This document shows, one piece after another, positions 43,446 through 56,587 of a stretch of DNA of 64,000 nucleotides. Both the position numbers and the translations under genes were made by a program. Positions within the stretch are counted from its first letter, which is position 1, and every line of letters begins with the position of its first letter. The notes under the pieces were generated by a model. That model did no database searches. It was not told where the DNA came from and worked only from the letters and a program-made list of their open reading frames with translations. The stretch is from Liolophura sinensis. Taxonomy: Eukaryota > Mollusca > Polyplacophora > Chitonida > Chitonidae. The DNA lies in assembly GCF_032854445.1 (NCBI RefSeq), contig NC_088295.1:53923249-53987248 (forward strand), written 5' to 3'.

Positions 43446-44965
43446 TGATCAACCTGATTTGTAACCAAATATGTCAACCCAAGAAAGGCCTGTCAGTTTC
43501 TTGCCTTAATCTCTGTATACCTCATAAATTCTGAATGTGTAGTCTTCTGTCAAAGACAACCAAATAAAATCTGCTTTCTGCCATCAAGAGAGCTCTCAGA
43601 ATCAGGTAAAATGAGTACTTTGGTCTTGGGTGAAATTTTAGGTCCTATACAGTAATCACACTGTCAATGTCTCACAGACTTCTCTAAAATCAGCACAAAT
43701 CTTACTAGAACAACTCACACCTCCTGTTTATACAACAGGAAAACTTTGATTTTAGTTTCAGTTATTTTATTTACATGCATTTGATACACCTGCATTTACA
43801 TGCATTTTGATTACTGACAACTTCATAACTAGCACTGGTTCACGATTTGGATACTGATTTCATTCATTCGCCCTGAAAACATTCCTGGTGTCTTATTAAC
43901 ATCTTTGAAAACTGATAACCGCCTCTCTTTGGATAAATCCATTTTAACTTTGGAACTTTCTGTGTTTTCTTCAAGTTCTTTAGTGTCATGTGTTGAACGA
44001 TGTCTTGGGAATTAAACATCCACTTTGGCTGACAACTGGCAAATTAATGTCTGTTTTGATGCCTAGATCCTAACAGTTTGTGCATCTGTATACACATTTT
44101 CACCTGAAGAAACTTCTTGTGTACACACTCAGCTTTCATGAAAGTGAAATGACTGGTAACAGCCGTGGCTTGAATTCTGTCGATACTCAGATGCTGGTAG
44201 AGCTATGTATATCAGCTCCTGTCGCCATGGAGCCCTGCACTACCAGAGCCTGTCCTCAATATATTGATTTCCCCAGCACATGTCTGTAACCTGCTGCCAC
44301 TGACGGAGGGACTGAGTCTAGGTAGAAAGATTTGGGTCTTCTTTAACCTACATACATGCATGTACATGGTCATCTTATCAACTGCCACAGTCTCTGTGTT
44401 GGTAAGTATTACAAATATTGAGTGCCGGATTTATGCCTAAGCTAAACAACCTACATACAGCTTATCTCACAATCTGCATGTTAGGACATCGTAAAATTTC
44501 TGGATTTCTGGTTTTCTTTGCTTTTAATATTCTATTCGGCTTTTCATGTGTGCTGTAAAGTGGCAATTTTATATTTGTAGTTTTACGTTATGGCTTTGTA
44601 TGTACTTCATTTAAGTCACATTTTAAGCCTAAATTTTCAGTTTTAACAATGGTCCTCAATCCAAGCTGGTACAACTTAGGGCCTCTTCAAGTCTAAAGCC
44701 ATCTGTGATTGTATCTCACTACAATCAAGATGTAGCATCCTCGTCTCAATTATACCTTGGATGGCGTTACAGTCTGCTACAAGGCTTTATACCTTGCTGT
44801 TACAAAACCTTACACCTTGATGTTACAGTCTGCTACAAGGCTTGAGCTTTTGAGATCTGGAGCATTAGGCAATGTAGGGTAGATTCCATACATACGACTT
44901 TTAATCATTTCATGCATCACAGCAAGGATCTAGGCATGTTTGCATAAAATCTGAATTAGTTCATG

Positions 44966-45224
44966 TATTTATTTATTTATTTATTTGATTGGTGTTTTAC
45001 GTTGTACTCAAGAGTATTTCACTTATACGACGACGGCCAGCATTATGGTGGGAGGGAACATGACAGAGCCCGTAGGAAACCCACGACTATCCGCAGGTTG
45101 TTGACACTTACGGCCGGACAGGAAGCCAGCATGACCTAGACTTGAACTCACAGCGACCGCATTGGTGAGAGGCTCCTGGGTCATTACGCTGCGCTAGCAC
45201 GCTAACCAACTGAGCCACAGAGGA
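44966..45224 (-). mobile_element. SINE family 2, nearly full-length
   Basis: (TTTA)n, TTGATTGGTGTTTTACGTTG at the left and CTAACCAACTGAGCCACAGA at the right. Small deletion in the middle. Confidence 0.9.
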
Positions 45225-46723
45225 TCCAAGTACATGTATGTACATTTCACTGATAATGTGTGGTGAAATGATACTGAATTGCCCAGGCCCTTATGTTACA
45301 GATATTAAAGTATATACTGTGAGCAATACATGTATCTCTCATCCTGTATAATGCACTGTTACAAGTTACAAGCATCATGATATATGCTGTCCTGTGGTTA
45401 CATCAATTAAGGCATCCCATAAATATTACAACAGTGACAGGCTGCTACTGTGCTTATCATTTTGCCAGGTGATCATCATTCTTTTACCTCTTCACACAAC
45501 AATAAGCGTGTTGTATTACGTTTGCTAACTGAAAGGTTAAACTTAAATTCAAAAGAAGTACAATATAAAATAGTTTCAAGATGAACATCATAAGAAGGTT
45601 GAAAAATTACAGATTAATATAGATTAATCTTGGCTTTTCTATAATGAGCAATACAATTTATGGGATTCTACAAAAGGGCATAGGATACATTTTACAGTTT
45701 TATAGAGAGTAATAATTTTACATGTCATTGCAAGAGAGCGTCATGTCAATAAAGAGTGATAATTGCCAAAGACTACCTTTATTTGATAACTAATTCACTT
45801 TAAAGCCACTCAGTTAAACACCTTACACTTTATCAGCAACAACTTGGAAATTTATTCACTTGATATGATTATTTCATCTTAATGACTATTTTACTGAATG
45901 ATGAAGATCAGGTTTATCAGTGGGAAGAATGTGCTCAGCTCCTTGCCAGATCAACCAAACCAGAAAGATTTATATTCAAGTAAAAATACAACTCACTGGT
46001 CAGGGAATATCTTACACGGCTCACACAGCTGTGGCTGCTTAATTTACACCTTAGGGCCCAACTGTAATTCTTGTCCATGGAAATTCTCTCGAGACTTTTT
46101 AAAAAAACATTCCTTAATACTAAGTCTGTTAACATATGCACAGTTTAGAGTTGTGTAGGTCTACATGAGTAGATGAATTTATACAAGTGAAGTGCATGTA
46201 CACTTTATACATATACAGTTCATATACTAGCTGTGACAACAGCATTCTATCTACATAATCAAACAACAACATGTTTACTGACTGATAAAGTTTTACTATT
46301 ATCTCACACCCCTAAATGCTTTACTGACTACATGTACAATGCTAATACACCTTCTTTTGATATACCAGTCTTATTTCTGCATATTTTTAACGCAAAGCAA
46401 AAATTGTTCTCTGTAAGCCTAAGTGCTACTGGTTGGCTAGCTCTTCTTAGCTGCTTCTGTATCATATGCTGATTGATTGATTGGTATTTTTGGAGTATCC
46501 TGAGGGAAGAAAACAACATTTTGCCTAGCAACATGGAAACATGCGGCTGGCAAGCATACACGTAGTTGTGCTGGACAGGCAACACTGCAGAACTTCACAA
46601 AGCTCACCATTTCCATCAGTATATGATACTATACTCAAAATGGCATACAAGCTTGTCTCACCTCTCCTTTAACGCTCGTTCGTTTTTAACTGGGTATTTC
46701 TATAATGAAACTATTTAATGATC

Positions 46724-47110
46724 ACTATGAATGAATGAATGATTATGGTTTAACGGCAAATTGGCTTTATCTCAGCCATATCATGGCGAGAACATGTCTG
46801 TACAAGGAGACAATGAATGGCAGTTAAAAGAACCAAATCTCGATAAAACTGGAAAACCACAAGATGTTTCAGAACAGATAATCCAGAAATGTGTATACAA
46901 AATGTACAATATATATATGGGAAGAATCATATTTTGTAATATAGGCCAATGGCCTTTAAATATTTAATGACAGCTTTGCCACCAATGCTGTCAAATAAAT
47001 TGAATATAGTGTTGACCATGTAGAACTTTTCCCGAACATGGGCAAAGTCCACACAGTCAACCAGGATATATCTGATGCCATATTGAACATCATACACAAC
47101 AAACTTGAAA
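46724..47110. mobile_element. Possible dispersed repeat starting (GAAT)n GATTATGG
   Basis: ATGAATGAATGAATGATTAT followed by GGTTTAACGGCAA and CAGCCATATCATGGCGAGAA has the look of an invertebrate SINE end. A partial match GAATGATTATGGCTTAATGGC occurs at about 33142. Limits are uncertain. Confidence 0.4.
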
Positions 47111-49732
47111 TCTAATGATCAGACTGATGTATGCTGTAAAGCAAATTCTGTGCAAATAAACTTTTGATAGGAACTGTTATCCCATCTTGTTGTTCACAGA
47201 CAATTCCTCATGAATTCCTATGGTTTCTACATTTTATTGATCATTATTTAAGCCTTTCCTATCTGTTTTACATCTTTCACCCTTCACAGATTTACAGTCA
47301 ACGTTTTGAAATTTGCTATTCAGCATGTAAGTGGATTTCAGTGTGTAGTATATTAAAACAAAAAATCTAAACCACCCTAAATGCTCTACAAATTCCACCA
47401 CAAGCATAATGAATGTTTTGGCATATTACAGGCATGTTACCTGATCTAGACAGGTTATTATATAATTTCTGTTCATACATGCCCCTACCTGAACAATGCA
47501 TTTTAAATTAGTCTTTAAAATCAAATAAATTTTGTTTTTAAACTGCATCAAGAGTTCTATTTTACCAGTTGAATTTGTTGATGATTTAGGGTAAACTTAT
47601 CAGTAAATCACCTTCTATGCATGATCAATACAGTTCACAGTCGCCCTTTTCAGTGGTGGTTTTAGAAGTTTGGACATTTACAGAGGAAATATCCACATTT
47701 CAGCCTGAATTTGATGACACATAGACATTCATGATCTTAGAAACAATTTTTCTGCACCTGTCAAGACCACGTCCCCCGCCCCTCTCAAAATATGGTCAGT
47801 AAAATGAGCAGAATGGCAACATATAGCTTCAGTTGTCAACCATTGAAATTGTAAATATATAACTATGCTCCTTCTCTATATTTTATACTTTACCAGTATA
47901 CGCACGCACATGTAACTAATATGCTTTGACAAATAGGCTCCTACATAACTGTTACAGTGTAATTCCCAGAGAAGCTGAAGAGAAACTGTAGATATAAGCT
48001 CAAACTAATCATTTACATTAACCACAGCACTCAGTCTATCATTTTTGCACGTACGCATGTAGAACTGCCTATTTTGAAGTATGATACAGTCTACTGTGAT
48101 TTGGGATACATAGAAATAACCAGTTAAAAATAAAAGAAAAATGGGAATGTTCTTAAATCAGCTGAAAATGTGCAGCGCCTGTGCAAAACATCTAAAAATA
48201 TTATCTTCTCAAAACAAAATGGATATGAGTGAAAAAATTATACATCAAATGCGTCACGGGAAAAGATCCAGACAATTTTATACCTACAGACCTAATGTTT
48301 CACATACAGAATACAAATGTATACTTAATAGCAGTGGTGACGCCAAGCATCTGACACCTTCCACCAAAGGGGGAAAATGTTTCACTGAAGGAATGTCTCC
48401 ATTCAGTGAAGACAAGGGAGCCTATGTCATGAGGGAACATTAGCCTGTTGAAGTTGCTTCACCGCTTGCCAATTACACTCATGCTTTTCCCATCAGTGTA
48501 AGAAAAGACTGTTTTTTTCCCGTGAAAACACATACATGTTCCCTGTTTTTGGCTCCAGATGGTATATCTCAGAGAAACAGATTAAATTCTTGGTTGCCCC
48601 TTTCTCCTCTTTCCTCGCTACTTGAAGGCTATAAACTTTACAAACAACAAAATGAATGATGAATTTGGCACAGAGCCAAGTACACAAAACATGATCAATG
48701 AGGGTAACCATGAAATAACAGCTTTGTAGAGACATCCAGCATCTCCTGCACAGCAAACTGCTGACACATGGATAATCGCTGTTATCTGATTTACTTCTGC
48801 TGACTGGACAATATAATCTAATGAAACACAACTTCAACTAAGATATGCGTAATTCTTCAAGGAGACACTGATTTTGTTTACACGTTCAAAAATAAAACGC
48901 ACCAGTGTTTGTGTGGAACAGTTGAACTTAACCCTGAAATGTGTGTGGGTATATGTGTTTGGCGGGAGGGGGGGTGGGGACGGTGCTTTTCACAAGGTAA
49001 ATCTCAGCAAAATATACACGCATTCTTTTCTCCTACATTAGGCACTTAGCCATGTATGCTTAATTGTATTCCCTAAAGTTGTTTTAATGAAAAAAAAGCA
49101 CTTTTACAAGCATATAAAAGCTTTAAAATTATAATCTGATATCAACATTCAAGTTCTCAGATATGTAAATCAAAAAAAATAAAATAAATATAAAATCCAC
49201 AATGAACTCTTTAATTAGCCCTATAAGATGGTTGAATCAATCAGAACCAGGCAAAATGTTCCAATTTAAGAAACCTGAACAGTATGTAACAGTACGTGAC
49301 ATTCCATAAAATCAGGGTAACGCAGCAGCTACGGGTTGTAATTCAATACCACAGAATATATAAAATTAACACAATTTGCAACACAGGAAAAAAGCCAAAG
49401 GAAAGTCTGGAAGGAGATGTAGACTGCAGTATTAGGATTAAGAATCTCTCCACAACAGGGTACAATTCTTCCCAAAAATTGGAGCAAGACAATTTAAGTT
49501 ATATATTACCAAAGATGTTGGTCAGCTTGTTATGGTGCTTGGAAGCAAGAAGAAATATAATGAGTTTGAGTTTTGCTAGTAATTTTTTTTTAATTACATA
49601 ATCCCAGAAACATGTTGTGGAGCCAGATGGACAGTCGATACTGACAGTTTCTGACTTCATTTGGTGTGTATGTCTTCGGTATGACAAAAAGTGAGTAAAG
49701 GATATCAAGCTTGTACGTGTAGCTTGTTTAGA

Positions 49733-49835
49733 CAATGCTGCATTTCACCTTAGCTTTATTCATTTGACACAATTTGCTTGAGACGATGCTGCATTTCACC
49801 TTAGCTTTATTCATTTGACACAATTCTCTTGATTC
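49733..49835. repeat. Tandem duplication of about 53 bp
   Basis: GCTGCATTTCACCTTAGCTT followed by TATTCATTTGACACAATT occurs twice in succession, almost identical. Confidence 0.88.
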
Positions 49836-50478
49836 TAATTGATTCCTCTACCTTATACATCTGAGTGGAGTTTTTTGTAAAGTTTTATTAATTTGTTATC
49901 CGATATCGTTGGCATCAAAAGTATCATTTTAAGGCCTTTTATGTTTTTCTGAAACTGCATTTTTACATCCTAAACATAGGCTACCAAGACTATTTGCATA
50001 ATGCACTTATAAATGGCCTGGATGAGCCTGGCAGGTCAGAGCAGAGGACAATTTGACATGTAAAGCACTATACCCATACAATCACTGGCTGCAACAGAAC
50101 CCGGTAAAACTACTGTTAAGGTACCCAGCATCTTAGTGAGCAGAATTGGCCCAGTACCAGAAGAAATATGGCACTCAGCTGGGAATCCCTGGCAGATATA
50201 AACAACAGCAGCATACTGCCCTAGCTGCCACAACACACAGCTGTCTCAGAACACTACTACGAATTACTACTGTGTGATGTAGCAGCAGGTTCAGGGCGCC
50301 ATAGTAAGCCAAGGTTATTCACCAGTACAGAAGCAACTCTAGATTCTGGTACATTATACTACTGGCTGGAGAACTGTCTATAACTCCTATACACATTTCT
50401 CCTGGCACCTGTGCTACCGAGCAGTTACACATCTAAAAGGTAAGCTCTATCCCTAGAACGCTAAATCTCCTCTTACAG

Positions 50479-51333
50479 ATATATGATGACCAGGTGTGTA
50501 CTGATAAGGTGTATCGTGACTGCTTGTGTGGCGACCGGAAGCATAGTAACCAGGTAGGCCTGTTTGGTGATCGGGTGTATGGTAGACAGGTGGACATGTA
50601 TGGTGATCAGGTGTATAGTAGACGGTTGGACATGTATGGTGATCAGGTGTATGGCAGCCTGGTGAATGTGATTGATGATCAGGTGTAAGGTGACCAGGTG
50701 AACCTGTACAATGATCAGGTGTATGGTGACCAGGTAAACCTATATGATGATAGGTGTATGGTGACCAGGTGAACCTGTACGATTATCAGGTGTATGGTGA
50801 CCAGGTGAACCTATATGATGATCAGGTGTATGGTGACCAGGTGAACCTGTACGATGATCAGGTGTATGTTGACCAGGTTCGTACGATAATCAGGTGTATG
50901 GTGACCAGGTGAACCTGTACAATGATCAGGTGTATGGTGACAAAGTGAACCTGTATGGTGATCAGGTGTATGCTGACCAGGTGAACCTGTATGGTGATCA
51001 GGTGTATGGTGATCAGGTGAACCTGTATGGTGATCAGGTGTATGGTGATCAGGTGTATGGTGATCAGGTGTATGTTGACCAGGTGGCCCTATATGATGAT
51101 TAGATGTATGGTGACTAGGCGAACCTGTACGATGATCAGGTTTATGTTGACCAGGTGCACCTGTATGATGATCAGGTGCATAGTGACCAGGTGCACCTAT
51201 ATGATGATCAGGTGAATGATGACCAGGTGGCCCTGTATGGTGATCAGGTGAATGGTGACCAGGTGGCCCTGTATGGTGATCAGGTGAATGGTGACCAGGT
51301 GGACCTGTGCTATGATCAGGTGAATGGTGGCCA
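50479..51333. repeat. 36-bp minisatellite (15+21 half-units)
   Basis: Unit GTGTATGGTGACCAG plus GTGAACCTGTATGATGATCAG. Reads V-Y-G-D-Q / V-N-L-Y-D-D-Q on the plus strand but is broken by a TAA near 50686 and by 1-bp and larger indels (near 50750 and 50878). Not a conserved coding gene as it stands. Confidence 0.9.
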
Positions 51334-51433
51334 TGGTCTGTGTTTATATTTTGAATGGTTCGTTTTGATCATGAACTTAATCCATGTGAATTTATTATTG
51401 GTAGTATACACCCTCACTTTATTGTTATTTCAG

Positions 51434-51505
51434 ATACCACTGTGGCAACACTACACTTTCTTTGAATCCACAACTGGCTGAGACTGGAGAAAAGATAATT
51501 TGCAG
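51434..51505 (+). CDS. Possible isolated exon between two satellites
   Basis: 72 bp bounded by a good acceptor (TTATTGTTATTTCAG) and donor TTTGCAG|GTAAAT. Open in one frame as YHCGNTTLSLNPQLAETGEK then IICR, with phase 1 start and phase 2 end. No partner exons could be linked. May be chance. Confidence 0.2.
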
Positions 51506-51639
51506 GTAAATTACACTTTTTGTTTATCATATAGCTGCCACTCAGTTTTTACCTGCCTACAAGTCTGCCTGTCGGTCTGTACGGTCGATATGTAACTCTC
51601 GACCCTTTGTTTAACATGAACCATGTGTGTGTCACTGGC

Positions 51640-52515
51640 CCTGAGTAGACCATGACAATGACCTTGTGTGGGATGACAATGACCTCGTGTGGGATGACAA
51701 TGGCCTCCTGTGGGATGACAATGACCTCATGTGGGATGACAATGAACGGGTTTGTTATGACAAAAACCTCGTGTAGGATGACAAAGACCTCGTGTGGGAT
51801 GACAATGACCTCGTGTGGGATGACTGTGTGTGTCACTGGCCCTGAGCAGACCATGACAATGACCTTGTGTCGGATGACAATGACCTCGTGTGGGATGACA
51901 AAGACCTCGTGTGGGATGACAATGACCTCGTGTGGGATGACTGTGTGTGTCACTGGCCCTGAGTAGACCATGACAATGACCTTGTGTGGGATGACAATGA
52001 CCTCGTGTGGGATGACAAAGACCTCGTGTGGGATGACAACGACCTCGTGTGGGATGACTGTGTGTGTCACTGGCCCTGAGTAGACCATGACAATGACCTT
52101 GTGTGGGATGACAATGACCTCGTGTGGGATGACAAAGACCTCGTGTGGGATGACAATGACCTCGTGTGGGATGACAAAGACCTCATGTGGGATGACAAAG
52201 ACCTCGTGTGGGATGACAATGACCTCATGTGGGATGACTGTGTGTGTCACTGGCCCTGAGTAGACCATGACAATGACCTTGTGTGGGATGACAATGACCT
52301 CGTGTGGGATGACAAAGACCTCATGTGGGATGACAATGACCTCGTGTGGGATGACAAAGACCTCGTGTGGGATGACAAAGACCTCGTGTGGGATGACAAT
52401 GACCTCGTGTGGGATGACTGTGTGTGTCACTGGCCCTGAGTAGACCATGACAATGACCTTGTGTGGGATGACAATGACCTCGTGTGGGATGACAATGATC
52501 TTTTGTGGGATGTCA
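51640..52515. repeat. 21-bp satellite with higher-order units
   Basis: Basic unit GATGACAATGACCTCGTGTGG (AAT or AAG variants), grouped into higher-order blocks. Each block is closed by a CTGTGTGTGTCACTGGCCCTG segment that recurs about six times. As 21 is a multiple of 3, the minus strand stays open for 299 codons; this is a consequence of the period. Confidence 0.93.
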
Positions 52516-54225
52516 ATTTATGACCTTAGATTCATTAGATAACATCAGAACTTATAAAGAACCCAAACAATTTCCATTTCACAAATCAGAAGCACCATGC
52601 AACTAAACATGTAAAATGTTTACTAGTTTAATCTCCATTACAAAAAAAAAATCTCCACATATTTTTTCTTACCCTTAACACTCTTTAAAACTGCATTCTG
52701 AAGGATCTTGCATGAGAAAACCTGTTTCTGTGAGCCTTATTTCATATGGCCTATTCAATCAGCAAAGCCATGTTTTGGCTTTCAAGACCTCCTATGTTGC
52801 TAACAGCCTCATTTATCAACGTACTAATATTGCAGGGTGACTGCAGGAATGTAGTCAATCACTTTGAAGATAAATTGCCAGGAAGTAAGAAAATTGCGTT
52901 GCCAGCTAGTTTATGTGCACATGAACTCAAATTAGACGTCTAAAGTTAGACCAAGAAGCGCTCACAAACTTCGAGTTGGCCGAGCACTGGTACAACTCAG
53001 TATGTGTACTACGTACCTGTAACTAGCTCATTGATGTAAACAAAACACTGCCATACGCAAAGCCATTTCAGGTAGCCCAAATGCTTGAAATTCTCTTGGA
53101 ATGCTGGAAGATTGTGTGGAATTTAGTTTCCGACTTTCTGTCGGTCACACATGTGGCAGGTGAGCTTGATAAGTATAGTGAGGATATTTGAGACCTGTGT
53201 GAACCTTGGCAGCGGAACTGGAAAGGGAAAACATGGCGGCTAGTGAGCAGCTGTAAGCAATGATGAGTTTCAGCTAGCACTACATCCCAGAAAAACAACA
53301 GTAAAGATACTGCACACCAGGTTAGACTGGCTAGATTACCACAGCATGATAAACACCACCATATGATGTCGGTACATGCCAGTTTCATAAGATAAAACCA
53401 TTGCTGTCAGCAATGCTAAAAGGCCTTCACATGGCAAGAAGTGATCCATGTAAACAGGCTTCACAGTTATAACTGTACCATATATTGATACTTATTCACA
53501 TGCATGTATATAAGTATGTTACTGAGAGTTCTAGTTGTCAAGCAGATGACCCAGCATGCAATAATAGATGCATGAAAAATATATGTACCAATACATCACA
53601 CCACATTTAAACTGTTTTTATTAACTAACAGTAAAAGGTAAGCCGCAAGTGTACACTTAGCACCACAATGGCTTAAATGGAAATAATTTTGTTTAAATTT
53701 TTTTCTGACCAAAAAATCTTTATCTTCTAATTTTTCATGGTACCATTTTTTTTTCTAAAGCAAACATTATACACATAGTGATACATGCAAGTGAAATGAA
53801 AAATACATGTACTCGGACAAAGGCAAAATGTAAACAAAAGTAAATATTTCCTGTATTGCAAAATATAGCTTAACTGACTCCTTGAATCAGATAGTGTGGG
53901 AAAAACTCTTAGTCATGATTTGTATGAAGAAATATACCTGAACAAACCATTCACACAAAGGCTCAAAAAAAAAGCACATACATGTACCTGAAAAAAAAAA
54001 TGTCACAGCTCAGTAATACAAGTACATATATACAAGACAAAAGTTTTGCCATTTTTTATTGTGCAGGTTATAAATTGTTTGTACATTATGTATCACCATC
54101 AGATAATTTTCACAAAACTCACAACTGTACATTAAATTGCATTATGAAATGGATTTTGCACTTGTTACCATACAGGTCTGTAAGACACAGCCATTCCCAC
54201 AGTTACTGGACATGTAATTAGATCT

Positions 54226-54362
54226 TGGATATATTATTTGATTTTTGCCTGAGGAATTTTTCACTTGTACAATGGCAGTCAGTTTTCAGTGTGGAAAAAA
54301 ACCAGAGTAAACCGCCAACATTTAACTTACGGAAAAACTTTCCCACGTGTGACATTCGAACT
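54226..54362 (-). mobile_element. Diverged relative of SINE family 2
   Basis: GAGGAATTTTTCACTTGTAC, then CAGAGTAAACCGCCAACATT and CTTTCCCACGTGTGACATTC follow the same block order as the copy at 43300. Confidence 0.5.
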
Positions 54363-54554
54363 TGCTTGCTGTATTAAAACAATAATGGAAAGATATCATT
54401 TATTACAACACGGCGGTAAATTTTATGTCGGACATTAGCATACTGTATCGGCCAAAATCGCTATCATCTCTCCATAATTTGTTGTGTTGTGTTTGACCTG
54501 TAGTAAAACAGTTCCCACAGGTGCTGTGCCTGGGTGGGGCTCCTGTAGGGTTTT

Positions 54555-54715
54555 TTTGCACTGAGTTTGACATGTATTACATGTACTATTCTACGTTTGA
54601 CCTGCATTACATGTACTATTCTACGTTTGACCTGCATTACATGTACTATTCTACGTTTGACCTGCATTACATGTACTATTCTACGTTTGACCTGTATTAC
54701 ATGTACTATTCTGTG
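54555..54715. repeat. 30-bp tandem repeat, about 5 copies
   Basis: Unit TTTGACCTGCATTAC plus ATGTACTATTCTACG repeated almost perfectly. Confidence 0.92.
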
Positions 54716-55661
54716 CTATTCTTGAACTTTTTTTTCTATAACAGCAAAATTTTGAATATCATTTATGCACAATAAAAGGTGTCAGGCAAATAAATTACAC
54801 TGCTAATTAAATTCTGTTATGTAATAAATTTGCTATGCAACAGATATTAAAAGTGTCACTCAATTGTGACAAAAAGAAGAGAATTACACCTGAGCTTCCA
54901 TCTTCCTGTCATTATATACCTGGTTGCAGCTATGTCAAAACCAGAAATAAAGTTAATAGGACTGTATTGATTCAATTAACTGTGAATGGACAAAATGGCC
55001 AAGACAAGGGGTGATCCAAATGGTTGATGATGGATGGGTCTAGCCTGAAGCAATGATGGCTGTGTAATATGTTTAGCTTGTTACCCTCAGGTTCTTGCTG
55101 CTCATTTCCCTCCGCGCGGTACATTCACTCCTTCTCAGGGGGTACAGAACAGGGGTGAGAAGACCACACCACTTGTGAACACACCTTCCTGATCCCTACC
55201 AGCCCGGAGCAACGACTCCATCAGACCCTGACACTAGCATGACAGAACTAACAACTTAATCACCATTCGTCTCCATAACCACCCTGGCATGGACGAGTTT
55301 ATCAGCCCACAGCGGCACAAACATCTATCTATCAATTTCTGCTGGATAATTAGGAATCTAATATGGGACTTTTAACACAACTAAATCTGAGTCTGAGAGT
55401 CTTATCAGTTAAAGTAAATATAAAATGGTTGGATCAGAGATGAAAGTAGAGAACAGTTTAAAATCTGAAAACAACCAAATTATTACCAAAATTTAGCAAA
55501 CTTTCAATAATTTCCTGGGAAATTGGACTTTTAATTCATAGAAATAAAATCCTGAATTCCAAAGAAATGAGAGTAGTGTTAAAAATCTGGAAATTGCCAA
55601 ATTATCTTCAACCTTTTAACCTTTTGTAACTTCCAAAGAAATTAGACTTGTTTTCTAGGAA

Positions 55662-55664
55662 ATA

Positions 55665-55709
<45 letters not shown>
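55662..55709. repeat. (TA)n microsatellite
   Basis: Alternating TA over 48 bases with one interrupting C. Confidence 0.96.
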
Positions 55710-55714
<5 letters not shown>

Positions 55715-56559
55715 CATCTAGGTTATTATAACAATCTGAAATCAATTGTCAAAATTCTTGAGTCTTCATTTCTTTCCTCATACAGAACCTATGTTAAAAA
55801 ACAATATAACCTTGTCAATATGAAGCTGCAAATTAGTCCTTAGCCCCCTAGGGCAAAGTCACTTATACCCATCTGATCAATTCGATCAACTATTTATAAA
55901 ACTGATTGATTGGGAGACATATGACAACTTCATCAGTTCCCACAGAACCAGTGGTAGACCATTCACCGGCGGGCAGTTTGATCACGAAAATAGCTCCGTG
56001 CAGACTGGGCAAAGATTATAGTGACACATACACCCACTACATACACAACTACTTAAATGTCTGAATGAGACAGGACACAGCACATGTACTGATTAAGGAA
56101 CATGAACTTATCGACATAGGTAGTCCGCACAGCAGAGTTAAAGTCTAGATGTACATTATATGTACCCTGCAGGAGAGCATTCACTTAAGCTCAGCGGCAA
56201 TACCGACTGTTGTAGTTGTTGTACATGTATATCAAAGAATCCAGAGGGCTAAAACTCCAACAGGAAACTATGTATATAAGCATACGCTATTTTGCAAATG
56301 GGTTTCAAGAAAAATAATCCTGTCCATATATAATACCAATCACACATTAAAAAATAATCTTGTGTGCAGATGGAAACATTATACTTTGGGCGAAGCCCTG
56401 AAGTTGTCCAACCCAAGAAATATGGTCTTGTCAACAAAATCAAATTAAACAGGTGTACAAATTGCATTGAAAATTGCTCTTTCATATACATGAAAGGTGT
56501 AAAGGTGGACAATTTAGGTAAAGTCTCACTTCAAACGTTTTGATAGGATTTTATTCATA

Positions 56560-56587
56560 TTATTATTATTATTATTATTATTATTAT
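56560..56587. repeat. (ATT)n microsatellite
   Basis: About nine ATT units. Confidence 0.95.

Larger units (their letters stand above)
41767..50478. other. Intergenic, no gene seen
   Basis: Receptor 3' UTR is probably within the first 1.5 kb. The rest shows SINEs, a 53-bp duplication and short ORFs without splice context. Confidence 0.55.

Noticed and set aside
48141-48443. 100-codon plus-strand ORF
   Set aside because: No family resemblance or splice context; fits chance in AT-rich sequence.
50494-51103. VYGDQ repeat ORFs as a protein-coding gene
   Set aside because: The frame is broken by a stop and several indels within the array, and no flanking exon can be joined with confidence.
51549-52448. 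299-codon open frame on the minus strand
   Set aside because: It is a read-through of the 21-bp satellite (VIPHEV repeated); it has no unique sequence, start context or splice evidence.
53068-53388. 106-codon minus-strand ORF
   Set aside because: No recognised motif, no splice partners and composition like the surrounding noncoding DNA.
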